Origin: Rhodocyclales bacterium
GTDB taxonomy: Bacteria; Pseudomonadota; Gammaproteobacteria; Burkholderiales; Rhodocyclaceae
DNA: 64,000 bases
Reading direction: 5' to 3'
NCBI GenBank assembly: GCA_026399475.1
Contig: JAPLQY010000020.1
Span: 1-64,000 of the forward strand
Shown here: positions 20,640 through 30,273 of the stretch, in pieces
Layout of the letters: every line of letters begins with the position of its first letter
Numbering within the stretch: the stretch's first letter is position 1
Program-made: the position numbers and the translations under genes
The notes under the pieces: generated by a model
What the model was told of the DNA's origin: nothing
The model's input: the letters and a program-made list of their open reading frames with translations, nothing else
Databases searched by the model: none

Positions 20640-21358
20640 AGTTCTATGCCTCCTTCCTGGCGCTGACGCCGCAGTGCCGCAAGTCCGAGGTGCACGAAGA
20701 CCAGTGCCGTGAAAGCGGGCGCCAGCAGATTGGCCAGAGGCACATGCGCCGCGGCGGCGGTACCGAGACCGGCGAAGTAGAAGCGGCTGCGATTCTCCTC
20801 GACCAGACGCTGCATCTCGGCGCGCGTCGCATGTTCGGCCAGGGCATCGAAGCGGAAGGTTCGTTGGTTCAGCCAGGTGCCCCACAGCAGCGGCAATACC
20901 AGCAGCGCGCCGGGAATCAGCAGCAGGGGCAGCATCGCCAGGCAGCCGACGACAAAGATCACGCCGGCCCCCAGTGTATTGCCCAGGCTGCCCCAGAACA
21001 CGTTCTCGCCATGACGGCCTAGTTCCGGATAGTCGTGCGCTGCCACCAGGTTGATCAATCGCGGCAAGGCAAACACCGCCACCAGAAGTATGGCGGTGAT
21101 GTAGACCAGCGAGGCAAAGGCCGCCAGCAGCAGGAACACGGCTGCCCAGTGAGCGACCCACTCCCAACCTGACCAGGGCAATTGCGGGACCATGCTCACA
21201 ATACGCGCCGTCAGCGCCACGCCGTGCGCCCAGACTGCAAAGGCGACGGAGACCCACAAGACCAGCGCCACCAGCGGCGGCCAGATTGCCTGCCACAACA
21301 CTTCGCCCCGCGTCAGGTCGCGCAGCGATTTGGTGAAGGCAACAAAGACTTCCATCAT
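20636..21358 (-). CDS. EI24-domain (CysZ-like) membrane protein
   Basis: Multiple TM helices; GTWLNQRTFRFDALAEHAT and FNLLAPAF-type C-terminal region. Confidence 0.75.
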   Translation of the reverse strand: MMEVFVAFTKSLRDLTRGEVLWQAIWPPLVALVLWVSVAFAVWAHGVALTARIVSMVPQLPWSGWEWVAHWAAVFLLLAAFASLVYITAILLVAVFALPRLINLVAAHDYPELGRHGENVFWGSLGNTLGAGVIFVVGCLAMLPLLLIPGALLVLPLLWGTWLNQRTFRFDALAEHATRAEMQRLVEENRSRFYFAGLGTAAAAHVPLANLLAPAFTALVFVHLGLAALRRQRQEGGIEL

Positions 21359-24300
21359 TTATGCACCCGGCTATCCCACATCTTCTGCAATCGTTTCACC
21401 GAGACCGGGGATGATGTTTTCAGTTCCTGCGCAAACAGCGCCACGCGCAGTTCTTCGAGCAGCCAGCGGAATTCATCGAGGAAGGCGTCCCCCGTCTGTC
21501 CCGATTTGAGCATGGCATTGCGTTCGCGCTCCCAAGGGCGGCCCAAGCCTTGCCAGTCTGCCATCAATCGCGCATCGCGGGCCGGGTCACTGCGCGCCTT
21601 GTCCAGGCGCAGGCTGATCGCCTTGAGGTAGCGCGGGTAATGCTGCAACCGCTCGAAGGGCGTGACGGCAATAAACCTTCTCGGCATAAGTTCGGCAAGC
21701 TGTGCGCTGATATCGGTACAAGCCTGCGGATAGGCCTTCTGCATCGAGGCGAGTTTCTTTGCCAGCACGCCATGCTCGGCCAGGATGATGCCGATCAACC
21801 GCAGGATTTCCTGTGCCACCAGCAGGACGCGGCCACGCGCCGCCTCGCGCCGTGTCGCGAACGCCGACTCATCGGAGGGCAACGGGTCCATCAGGCAGGT
21901 GCGCTCCAGCGTCACCGCAATCAGTTGTTCCCTGAGTTCCCTCTCGGTACCCAGGGCGACAAACTGCAATGCCAGCTCGCGCAAGCCGGTCAGCTTCTCG
22001 ATGGATTTCACCTGGGCCACCAGTTGCAGCGCAAACAGCCGCGCCATGCCGCGGCGATGTTCGGCACGCGCCTTTTCTTCGGTGTCAAACGCCGTCAGGC
22101 GCACGCTCTCGCCCATGTCCACCAGGGCCGGGAAACCCAGCGTGGTACCGGTGCCGACCTTCACCTCCATGAGTTCGGGAAGCAGGCCGAAGGTCCACGC
22201 GGTGGCACCGGACAATTCTCCGCCGGCTGGCTCGTGCCGTATTTCGGCCGCGGCATAGGCCTGCTCGACACGGCTGCGATACTCGGCGCGCAACTCGGCC
22301 AGGTTGCGCGAAATCGCCAATGTGCCGCCATGCTCGTCGGTGAGGCGGAAGTTCATGAACAGGTGGGGCCGCAACTCACCCGTACGGAAAGCATCGAGCG
22401 GCAGTTTCATGGCCAGATGCTCCTCGGCCGTCCGGGTCAGGGCTCGCACCAGGGGCTCGTCAAGATCCGCATTGTTACCATGGGCCTCGCAGAAATCGCT
22501 GGCGAATTCGTCGAGCGGCTGCAGGCGGTGGCGGTACTTCTGCTGCAAGGTTTTCAGCAGCGCCAGAATCTTTTCCTTGAGCAGCCCCGGCACCAGCCAT
22601 TCGCAACGGTTGGCCGGCAGCTGGTTGAGCGCCGTGAGCGGCAGCACGAGCGTGACGCCGTCATCGGCCGCGCCCGGATCGTGGTGATAGCTCAGCTTGA
22701 AACTCTGTCCGCGATGCGTGAGCGCCGGCGGGAAGGCATCGGTGGTGATGCCCGCCGCCTCGTGGCGCATCAGCTGTTCCTTCTCCAGGCAGAGCAGCTT
22801 CGGGTTCGCACTTTCAGCCTCGCGCCGCCAGTGGTCGAAGGCCGCCAGCGTGATGATGCCCGCGGGAATCTTGTCGTCATAGAAGGCGTAGATCAGTTCG
22901 TCATCGACCAGCACATCGGGGCGGCGCGACTTGTGTTCCAGAGCCTGGATTTCCTTCATGAGCCTGGCGTTGTGCTGGAAAAAGCGCCACTTCTTCATCC
23001 AGTCCTCGCCGACCTGGCCTTCTACCAGCGCCTCGCGGATCAGGATTTCGCGGGCCAGCTTCGGATCGCTGGGGCCGTAGTGCACGCGCCGCTTGGCATG
23101 CAGCATCAGGCCATGCAGGGTAACGCGCTCCCAGGCCACGACCTGGCCTGGGCCCTTCTCCCAGTGCGGCTCATAGACATGCTTGCGGATCAGGTGGGCA
23201 CCCACCTGCTCCAGCCATTCCGGTTCGACCTTGGCGATGCAGCGTGCGAACAGGCGCGAGGTTTCCACCAGTTCGGCGGCGACGATCCAGCGTCCGGCCT
23301 TCTTCACAAGACTGGAGCCGGGATGGATGTAGAAGCGGATGCCGCGTGCGCCGAGATAGTTCTTGTCTTCCTCGCTGATCAGGCCGATGTGGCCGAGCAG
23401 GCCAGTGAGCAGCGCCTTGTGGATCGCCTCGAAATTCGCCGGGAACTGGTTCTCTTTCCAGCCGTGTTCGGTACACACCACGTGCAACTGCGCATGCACG
23501 TCGCGCCATTCGCGCAGACGCAGCCAGTTGATGAAGTTCTGCCGGCACCACTGGCGCTGCTTGTTCGATGTCTCGTGCTTCCAGACTTGATCCGCACCGG
23601 TCCAGAGTTTCAGGTAGGAGAGGAACTCGGATTTTTCGTCCTTCCATTTGGCATGCGCCTGGTCGGCCGCCGCCGCCTGCTCCTGCGGTCGGTCGCGGGG
23701 GTCCTGGGTACCCAGTGCAGCGGCGATGATGAGCACCTCGCGCAGGCAGTTGTGCTCACGCGCTGCCAGGATCATGCGGCCGATCTTCGGATCGAGGGGG
23801 AGCTTTGCCAGTTCAACGCCGACCGTGGTCAGCGCCTTGGTGGTCTCGTCCATGGCGCCGAGTTCGGCCAGCAACTGATAGCCGTCGGCGATCATGCGCG
23901 GCGCCGGCGCTTCGAGGAAGGGGAAATCTTCGACATCGCCCAGATGCAGGGACTTCATGCGCAAAATGACGCCGGCCAGACTGGAACGCAGGATCTCCGG
24001 CTCGGTGTAGGCCGGGCGTTGGTTGAAATCCTCTTCGTCATAAAGCTTGAAGCAGATGCCTGCCGAAACTCGCCCGCAGCGCCCGGCACGCTGGCTGGCC
24101 GCCGCGCGCGAAATCGGCTCGACCTGCAATTGCTCGACCTTGTTGCGATGACTATAGCGTTTGACGCGCGCCAGGCCCGAGTCGACCACGTAGCGTATGC
24201 CGGGCACGGTCAGCGAGGTCTCGGCGACATTGGTCGCCAGCACCACGCGCCGGCCCTGATGTCCGGCGAATACCCGCGCCTGCTCGACCACCGACTGACG

Positions 24301-25098
24301 GGCGAAAAGCGGCAGCACTTCCAGTCCCGGTGGGTGGTGTTTGCGCAGCGCTTCTGCCGCCTCGCGTATCTCTCGCTCGCCGGGCAGGAACACCAGCACG
24401 TCACCCGGTCCGGCGCGGTGCGCCTCGTCCACCGCATCGACGATGGCGTCATTGAGGTCGCCTTCCTTCTTTTCCTGCCAGGGACGATAGCGCGTTTCGA
24501 TCGGGTAAAGCCGGCCCGAGACTTCGATCACCGGCGCACCGTTGAAATGTCGGCTGAAACGCTCGGCATCGAGGGTGGCCGAGGTGACGATGACTTTCAG
24601 GTCCGGCCGCTTCGGCATCAGCTGCTTGAGGTAGCCGAGCAGGAAATCGATGTTGAGGCTGCGCTCGTGCGCCTCGTCGATCAGTATCGTGTCGTACTGC
24701 CTCAACAGCGGGTCCGTCTGCGTTTCGGCGAGCAGGATGCCGTCGGTCATCAGCTTGATGTAGGACGAGGGCGTGACCTTGTCGGTGAAGCGGATCTTGA
24801 AGCCGACATGGCGGCCTAGCTCCGATTTCAGCTCCTGCGAAATGCGCGTCGCCGTGGCTCGTGCGGCAATGCGCCGGGGCTGGGTGTGGCCGATCAGGCC
24901 GTTCAGGCCGCGGCCGATTTCGAGGCAGATCTTCGGCAGTTGCGTGGTCTTGCCCGAGCCGGTCTCGCCGCAGATCACCACGACCTGATGCTTCAGTATC
25001 GCCGCGCCGATTTCGGCGCGACGCACATTCACCGGCAGCGCTTCGTCATAGCTCAGCGCGGGCAGACCAGCCCGTCGCGCCTCGGGGTCGAACCTCAT
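21355..25098 (-). CDS. hrpA: ATP-dependent RNA helicase HrpA
   Basis: GETGSGKTTQLPK, DEAHERS, QRAGRCGR; long C-terminal DUF3418-like region. ORF-track upstream extension is the crcB region. Confidence 0.95.
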   Translation of the reverse strand: MRFDPEARRAGLPALSYDEALPVNVRRAEIGAAILKHQVVVICGETGSGKTTQLPKICLEIGRGLNGLIGHTQPRRIAARATATRISQELKSELGRHVGFKIRFTDKVTPSSYIKLMTDGILLAETQTDPLLRQYDTILIDEAHERSLNIDFLLGYLKQLMPKRPDLKVIVTSATLDAERFSRHFNGAPVIEVSGRLYPIETRYRPWQEKKEGDLNDAIVDAVDEAHRAGPGDVLVFLPGEREIREAAEALRKHHPPGLEVLPLFARQSVVEQARVFAGHQGRRVVLATNVAETSLTVPGIRYVVDSGLARVKRYSHRNKVEQLQVEPISRAAASQRAGRCGRVSAGICFKLYDEEDFNQRPAYTEPEILRSSLAGVILRMKSLHLGDVEDFPFLEAPAPRMIADGYQLLAELGAMDETTKALTTVGVELAKLPLDPKIGRMILAAREHNCLREVLIIAAALGTQDPRDRPQEQAAAADQAHAKWKDEKSEFLSYLKLWTGADQVWKHETSNKQRQWCRQNFINWLRLREWRDVHAQLHVVCTEHGWKENQFPANFEAIHKALLTGLLGHIGLISEEDKNYLGARGIRFYIHPGSSLVKKAGRWIVAAELVETSRLFARCIAKVEPEWLEQVGAHLIRKHVYEPHWEKGPGQVVAWERVTLHGLMLHAKRRVHYGPSDPKLAREILIREALVEGQVGEDWMKKWRFFQHNARLMKEIQALEHKSRRPDVLVDDELIYAFYDDKIPAGIITLAAFDHWRREAESANPKLLCLEKEQLMRHEAAGITTDAFPPALTHRGQSFKLSYHHDPGAADDGVTLVLPLTALNQLPANRCEWLVPGLLKEKILALLKTLQQKYRHRLQPLDEFASDFCEAHGNNADLDEPLVRALTRTAEEHLAMKLPLDAFRTGELRPHLFMNFRLTDEHGGTLAISRNLAELRAEYRSRVEQAYAAAEIRHEPAGGELSGATAWTFGLLPELMEVKVGTGTTLGFPALVDMGESVRLTAFDTEEKARAEHRRGMARLFALQLVAQVKSIEKLTGLRELALQFVALGTERELREQLIAVTLERTCLMDPLPSDESAFATRREAARGRVLLVAQEILRLIGIILAEHGVLAKKLASMQKAYPQACTDISAQLAELMPRRFIAVTPFERLQHYPRYLKAISLRLDKARSDPARDARLMADWQGLGRPWERERNAMLKSGQTGDAFLDEFRWLLEELRVALFAQELKTSSPVSVKRLQKMWDSRVHK

Positions 25099-25478
25099 TG
25101 CGCCAGCTTGTGGATGGTGAAAATGCCCAGCCCGGTCATCAGCAGCGAACCGAACAGGTGCAAGGCCGCGGCACCCACCGCCCAGCCGTAGCGCGCGTTC
25201 TGGATCAGGTGCACCACTTCGGCCGAAAAAGTCGAGAAGGTGGTCAGCGCGCCGAGAAAGCCGGTGATGAAGAACAGCTTGAGTTCGGGCGGCATTTCGG
25301 CATTGAGGTGGAATACCATCACCGCAGCGCCGACCAGATAGCCGCCGATCAGGTTGGCTGCCAGCGTGCCCATCGGCACGGCGACGAACACCGGGTTGAG
25401 CCAGAGACCCAAGCCGTAGCGCAACCAGGCGCCCAGTACGGCACCGCCACCGATGGCGAGAAGGCTTGTCCAATTCAT
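25095..25478 (-). CDS. crcB: Fluoride channel/transporter CrcB
   Basis: GGAVLGAWLRYGLG, GTLAANLIGGYLVG, GFLGALTTFSTFSAE; ATGA overlap with hrpA. Confidence 0.92.
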   Translation of the reverse strand: MNWTSLLAIGGGAVLGAWLRYGLGLWLNPVFVAVPMGTLAANLIGGYLVGAAVMVFHLNAEMPPELKLFFITGFLGALTTFSTFSAEVVHLIQNARYGWAVGAAALHLFGSLLMTGLGIFTIHKLAQ

Positions 25479-25537
25479 TGTCGCCATTTTACGCCTGCCG
25501 GTAGAATTGCGGCTTCGCACCAAAGCACACTGCCATC

Positions 25538-27289
25538 ATGGCCGACATCGACAAGCCCTCCAATTTCATCCGCCACATCATCGACGCCGATCTCAAGGCC
25601 GGCAAGTACGCGCATCGCCGCTGGAGCGGAGCACCCGGCCCGGCCGCACAGCAGAAGGCCGGCGCTGGCGACCCGGCGAAGATCCGCACCCGCTTCCCGC
25701 CGGAACCCAACGGCTACCTGCATTTCGGCCATGCCAAGTCGATCTGCCTGAATTTCGGCCTGGCACTGGACTATGAGGGCGCCTGCCACCTGCGTTTCGA
25801 CGATACCAACCCGGAAAAGGAAGAACAGGAGTACGTGGATTCGATCATCGACGCCGTGCACTGGCTCGGCTTCGACTGGAAGGGAAATCAGTACTTCGCC
25901 TCCGACTACTTCCAGTGGATGTACGACTTCGCCGAGAAACTGATCGAGGCGGGCCACGCTTATGTCGACTCGCAGACGGCCGACGAGATGCGCGCCAGCC
26001 GCGGCACATTGACCACAGCCGGCAACAACTCGCCGTTCCGCTCGCGCACCCCGGCAGAGAACCTTTCCCTGTTCCGTGCCATGCGCGCCGGCGAGTTTCC
26101 CGACGGCACCCACATCCTGCGCGCCAAGGTGGACATGAGTTCGGGCAACATCAACCTGCGCGACCCGGCCATCTACCGCATCCGCCACGCCACGCACCAC
26201 GCCACCGGGGACACCTGGTGCATCTACCCGATGTACACCTACGCCCATCCGATCGAGGACGCACTGGAGAACATCACGCACTCGATCTGCACCCTGGAGT
26301 TCGAAGACCAGCGCCCCTTTTACGACTGGCTGCTGGCGCGGCTGGCCGAGCTCGGCTGCGTGAACACGCCGCTGCCGCAGCAGATCGAATTCGCCCGACT
26401 CAACCTCTCTTACGTCGTGCTCTCCAAGCGCAAGCTGATCCAGCTGGTCGAGGAAAAGCATGTCGATGGCTGGGATGACCCGCGCCTGCCGACCCTGGTC
26501 GGCGCGCGCCGCCGCGGCTTCACGCCGGAAGGCTTTCGCCGTTTCAGCGAGATGATCGGCGTCACCAAGTCCGACTCATGGATCGACATCAGCGTGCTGG
26601 AGGATTGCCAGCGCGAGCACCTCAACGAAACCGCACCGCGCCGCATCGCCGTGCTCGATCCGGTCAAGCTGGTCATCGACAACTATCCCGAGGAGCAGGA
26701 AGAAGAATGCCTGGCTCCCAATCACCCGCAGAAACCCGAGTGGGGCAAGCGCCCGGTACCCTTTTCGAAGGAACTCTGGATCGAGCGCGAGGACTTCATG
26801 GAAGTCCCGTCCAAGGGCTACTTCCGCCTCTTTCCAGGCAACACCGTGCGCCTGCGCTATGGCTTCGTCGTCAAATGCGCCGGCTGCGAAAAAGATGCGG
26901 ACGGCAAAGTTACGGCTGTTCATTGCGAATATATGGCCGACTCGAAATCGGGCACGCCGGGTTCCGACAGCTACAAGGTCAAGGGCAACATCCACTGGGT
27001 CTCGGCGAAACATGCCTATGCAGCAGAGGTGCGTTTGTACGACCGGCTGTTTGCGGTCGAGGCGCCGGGCGAAGGTGGGCGCGATTTCATCACCGACCTC
27101 AATCCGAACTCCAAAGTCGTCATCACTGCGCAACTCGAAGCGGCGCTGAAAGGCGCGGCTGCCGAAGACCGCTTCCAGTTCGAACGCCACGGCTACTTCG
27201 TCGCAGACCGGATCGACTCGAGACCCGGGACGCCAGTGTTCAATCGCGCGGTGACGCTGAAGGACTCGTGGGCGAAGGGGAGAGCCTGA
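25538..27289 (+). CDS. glnS: Glutaminyl-tRNA synthetase
   Basis: FPPEPNGYLHFGHAKSI (HIGH) and VLSKRKL (KMSKS-like). Confidence 0.96.
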   Translation: MADIDKPSNFIRHIIDADLKAGKYAHRRWSGAPGPAAQQKAGAGDPAKIRTRFPPEPNGYLHFGHAKSICLNFGLALDYEGACHLRFDDTNPEKEEQEYVDSIIDAVHWLGFDWKGNQYFASDYFQWMYDFAEKLIEAGHAYVDSQTADEMRASRGTLTTAGNNSPFRSRTPAENLSLFRAMRAGEFPDGTHILRAKVDMSSGNINLRDPAIYRIRHATHHATGDTWCIYPMYTYAHPIEDALENITHSICTLEFEDQRPFYDWLLARLAELGCVNTPLPQQIEFARLNLSYVVLSKRKLIQLVEEKHVDGWDDPRLPTLVGARRRGFTPEGFRRFSEMIGVTKSDSWIDISVLEDCQREHLNETAPRRIAVLDPVKLVIDNYPEEQEEECLAPNHPQKPEWGKRPVPFSKELWIEREDFMEVPSKGYFRLFPGNTVRLRYGFVVKCAGCEKDADGKVTAVHCEYMADSKSGTPGSDSYKVKGNIHWVSAKHAYAAEVRLYDRLFAVEAPGEGGRDFITDLNPNSKVVITAQLEAALKGAAAEDRFQFERHGYFVADRIDSRPGTPVFNRAVTLKDSWAKGRA

Positions 27290-27310
27290 CCGGCGGCAAG
27301 GCCGCCGGTC
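27288..27310. terminator. Terminator-like hairpin between convergent glnS and dctP-like gene
   Basis: GACCGGCGGC-AAG-GCCGCCGGTC, perfect 10-bp stem; no strong U-tract. Confidence 0.45.
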
Positions 27311-27331
27311 GGAAGACAATCGGCAGCGGAG

Positions 27332-28342
27332 CTACAGCTTGTTCGGATCGAAGCCGGTTTCCCTGTAGATGGACTCCAGCATTTCCTTGCCGACGCGGCC
27401 TTCCATATCGCGGTGAACCTTGGTGAAGGCCTTTTTCCACTCCACCAGCTCCTGCGGCGTCGGTGTGTAGATTTCCATCTTGCCGGTTTTCCTGACGGCC
27501 TCGAGGGCCGCATCGTCTTCCTGCTTCGCCATGCTGTAGAAATAGGCGGTCGTATCCTTCAGGGCGGCCGTCAGGGCAGTGCGGATATCGGGCGGCAAAC
27601 CATCCCAGAACTTCTTGTTGGCAATGACGACATAGCCGTGGTAGGTATGGTCAGTCATCGTCATGTACTTCTGTACTTCGTAGAATTTCTGCGTGTAGAC
27701 ATGCGTTACCGGGTTCTCCTGACCGTCGACCACGCCGGTCTGCAGCGCCTGGTACAGCTCGCCGAATGCCATCACCTGGGGCAGGGCGCCAACGTCGCGC
27801 ATCTGCGCTTCCGTCACCTTCGACGACTGGATGCGTATCTTCTGGCCCTTGAGATCACCCGGTCGCCTGACGGGCTTGTTGGAAGTGAACACGCGAAAGC
27901 CGTTGTCCCAGAAGGCAAGGCCGGCAATGCCCCGGCTGTCCAACTTCTTCAGCAGTTGCTGGCCGACGGCTCCCTGCGTCACGCGCTGCGCGACGGCAAT
28001 GTTGTCGAACAGATAGGGCAGGTCGAGTACCTCGAACTCCTTGACCCCCATCGGGCCGAATTTGCCCGGCGCCGGCGCCAGCATTTGCACGGCGCCGAGC
28101 TGAAGAGCCTCCAGCTCCTCCTTGTCCCGGTAGAGCATGCTGTTAGGATACAGTTCGACCTTGACGCGCCCTCTGGTGCCTTCCTCGGCAAGTTTCTTGA
28201 AGTGTTCCGCAGCCTTGCCCTTGGGTGCGTCGGCGGCGGCTACGTGGCTGAACTTGATGACAATCGGTTGCTGGGCAAATGCCGCAGCACTGAGCGCCAG
28301 CAGGACGCCTGCAATGCTCAGTTGGATGGCCTTCAGCTTCAT
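27332..28342 (-). CDS. TRAP transporter DctP-family substrate-binding protein
   Basis: Signal peptide, VIKFSHVAAADAPKGKAAEHFKK, LDLPYLFDN, KPVRRPGDLKGQKIRI. Confidence 0.9.
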   Translation of the reverse strand: MKLKAIQLSIAGVLLALSAAAFAQQPIVIKFSHVAAADAPKGKAAEHFKKLAEEGTRGRVKVELYPNSMLYRDKEELEALQLGAVQMLAPAPGKFGPMGVKEFEVLDLPYLFDNIAVAQRVTQGAVGQQLLKKLDSRGIAGLAFWDNGFRVFTSNKPVRRPGDLKGQKIRIQSSKVTEAQMRDVGALPQVMAFGELYQALQTGVVDGQENPVTHVYTQKFYEVQKYMTMTDHTYHGYVVIANKKFWDGLPPDIRTALTAALKDTTAYFYSMAKQEDDAALEAVRKTGKMEIYTPTPQELVEWKKAFTKVHRDMEGRVGKEMLESIYRETGFDPNKL

Positions 28343-28496
28343 GGGCAATGTCTCCTGTCTTCGTGAATATTCGGTTGCCGCGACGGGCTACCATCATGGC
28401 ACATTCAGCCGCACAAGCTCCATCAGCGAGTCCCGATGATCCCCGACCCGAAACAGTAAGCCGAGCGCGTTAGGTGCTACCACACCGAATGACGGA

Positions 28497-29159
28497 TCAG
28501 TCCTGCTGTCCGTAGGTAGCGAACTTCGCCATCACGCGCGTCATTTCAGCAGCGGATAAGAGCTTGGGCGCACCCAGTTGCAGAACGCGCCAGTACTGCT
28601 CGCACAAGGTTTCCAGTTCGACCGCGAGGGCCAGCGCATGATCCAGGTCGCGGCCGAACACCACCATGCCGTGATGCGCCATCAGGCAGCCGCAGCGACC
28701 CTCGAGCGCGCTGACGATGGCGTCGGACAGTTGCTGGCTGCCGAAGGTGGCGTAAGCCGCGCAGCGCACATCGGCACCGCCGAAGCGCGCCACCATGTAA
28801 TGAAAAGCCGGGATGCCCTGCCCCTGGCAGGCCAGCGCGGTGGCGAATGGCGAATGCGTGTGCACCACGGCACCCGCCCCGGGTTGCACGGCGTAGATGT
28901 CGCGATGGAAACGCCATTCGGATGAGGGCTTGCGCCGGGCGTCGCCGCTCACCTCACCATTGAGCCCGACTTCGACCATGTCGTCGGCCCGACTGATATC
29001 GTAGGCCATGCCGGTCGGCGTAATGACAAAGCCGCCTTCGCAGCGTGCGCTGACATTGCCGGCACTGCCGCGATTGATGCCTGAAGCGTTCATTGCCCGC
29101 GCGGTGGCGAGCACCCTGGTTGCCAATTCGGCGACAAGATCATCGGTCATGGTACTCAT
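28497..29159 (-). CDS. Class II aldolase/adducin-family aldolase
   Basis: GSAGNVSAR, VVHTHSPFATALA (metal His), AHHGMVVFG. Confidence 0.88.
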   Translation of the reverse strand: MSTMTDDLVAELATRVLATARAMNASGINRGSAGNVSARCEGGFVITPTGMAYDISRADDMVEVGLNGEVSGDARRKPSSEWRFHRDIYAVQPGAGAVVHTHSPFATALACQGQGIPAFHYMVARFGGADVRCAAYATFGSQQLSDAIVSALEGRCGCLMAHHGMVVFGRDLDHALALAVELETLCEQYWRVLQLGAPKLLSAAEMTRVMAKFATYGQQD

Positions 29160-30268
29160 GAATTCCACTGGTGCAGTTCGCCTGCCCGCGCGATACCGCG
29201 TTCGGAAACGATGCCGCTGATCAGGGCCGCCGGCGTTACGTCGAAGGCCGGGTTGGCGACCGGCACATCGCCGGCGCCTAGTTCCTCCGCAGCGCGCTCT
29301 TCAATGGGAATCTCGACGCCCGAAGCGCAGGCGAAATCGATGGTCGACAGCGGTGCTGCGACATAAAACGGCACGCCGTGAGCCCGCGCGGCAAGCGCCT
29401 TGAGGTAGGTGCCGACCTTGTTCGCCGTGTCGCCGTTGGCGGCAATGCGGTCGGCGCCGACGATCACCAGGTCAACCTTGCCCTGCATCAACAGCAGGCC
29501 GGCGGCATTGTCGGCAATAAGTGTATGCGGCACGCCGGCCTCACTCAACTCCCACGCCGTGAGCAGCCCCTGGTTGCGCGGTCGCGTTTCGGAAACCCAT
29601 ACGTGCACCGGCAAGCCGGCAGCATAAGCCGCATAGACCGGTGCCAGCGCCGTGCCGTGCTCCACGGTCGCCAGGCGCCCGGCATTGCAGTGTGTCATGA
29701 CGTTGACTGCGTCACCGTCACAATAAGTGAGCCCCCCCTCCCGACCTCCCCCGCCAAGCGGGGGAGGCGATAAAGTCAGCCCTTCCTGCGGAAGGGAATG
29801 GTTGGAGCGGACCTTCGCGTCGCAGATGCGCTCGATCAGGGGCAGTCCATACTTTCCAATGGTGGCGTTTGCCTTTTTGTCTTCCTCGGCAATGGCACGC
29901 GCTTCTTGCCATGCCTTATCGTGCCGTGCCGCCAGCGCGGTGCGTCCCTGCGGGAACTCCTGCAGCACGCGTCGCATGCGCGCCAGCGCCCAGTGCAGAT
30001 TGACCGCCGTAGGTCGCGTCGCGGCCAGCGTTTCGATCACATGCTGCAGACGTGCATCGCTGGCATCGACCGCCAGCCCGAGCGCCACGCCGTAGGCAGC
30101 GGTAGCGCCGATCAGCGGCGCACCGCGCACCTGCATGACGCGAATGGCATAAGCGGCATCGTCCAGTGAAGTCAGGCGCAGCATGACCGCTTCACGCGGC
30201 AGGCGCGTCTGGTCGAGGATCAAAACGCCGTTGCCATCCTCGATCAATGTTGGCCAGCGAGGCGACAC
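29156..30268 (-). CDS. mtnA: S-methyl-5-thioribose-1-phosphate isomerase with atypical internal insertion
   Basis: VNVMTHCNAGRLATVEHGTALAPVYAA, VGADRIAANGDTANKVGT, EIPIEERAAEE. Confidence 0.92.
   Translation of the reverse strand: MSPRWPTLIEDGNGVLILDQTRLPREAVMLRLTSLDDAAYAIRVMQVRGAPLIGATAAYGVALGLAVDASDARLQHVIETLAATRPTAVNLHWALARMRRVLQEFPQGRTALAARHDKAWQEARAIAEEDKKANATIGKYGLPLIERICDAKVRSNHSLPQEGLTLSPPPLGGGGREGGLTYCDGDAVNVMTHCNAGRLATVEHGTALAPVYAAYAAGLPVHVWVSETRPRNQGLLTAWELSEAGVPHTLIADNAAGLLLMQGKVDLVIVGADRIAANGDTANKVGTYLKALAARAHGVPFYVAAPLSTIDFACASGVEIPIEERAAEELGAGDVPVANPAFDVTPAALISGIVSERGIARAGELHQWNS
29719..29810. repeat. Palindromic repeat inside mtnA
   Basis: CCTCCCCCGC-CAA-GCGGGGGAGG (29745-29767) plus CCCTTCC-TGC-GGAAGGG (29780-29796). 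Confidence 0.7.
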
Positions 30269-30273
30269 CGGGG

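Noticed and set aside
21550-24819. 1089-aa plus-strand ORF opposite hrpA
   Set aside because: Shadow ORF from high-GC codon bias; hrpA on the other strand has clear helicase motifs, the shadow has none.
25479-25537. Possible fluoride riboswitch upstream of crcB
   Set aside because: Only a short divergent gap to glnS and no recognisable fluoride aptamer.
28350-28496. Intergenic region inspected for tRNA or riboswitch
   Set aside because: No cloverleaf or conserved riboswitch core recognised.
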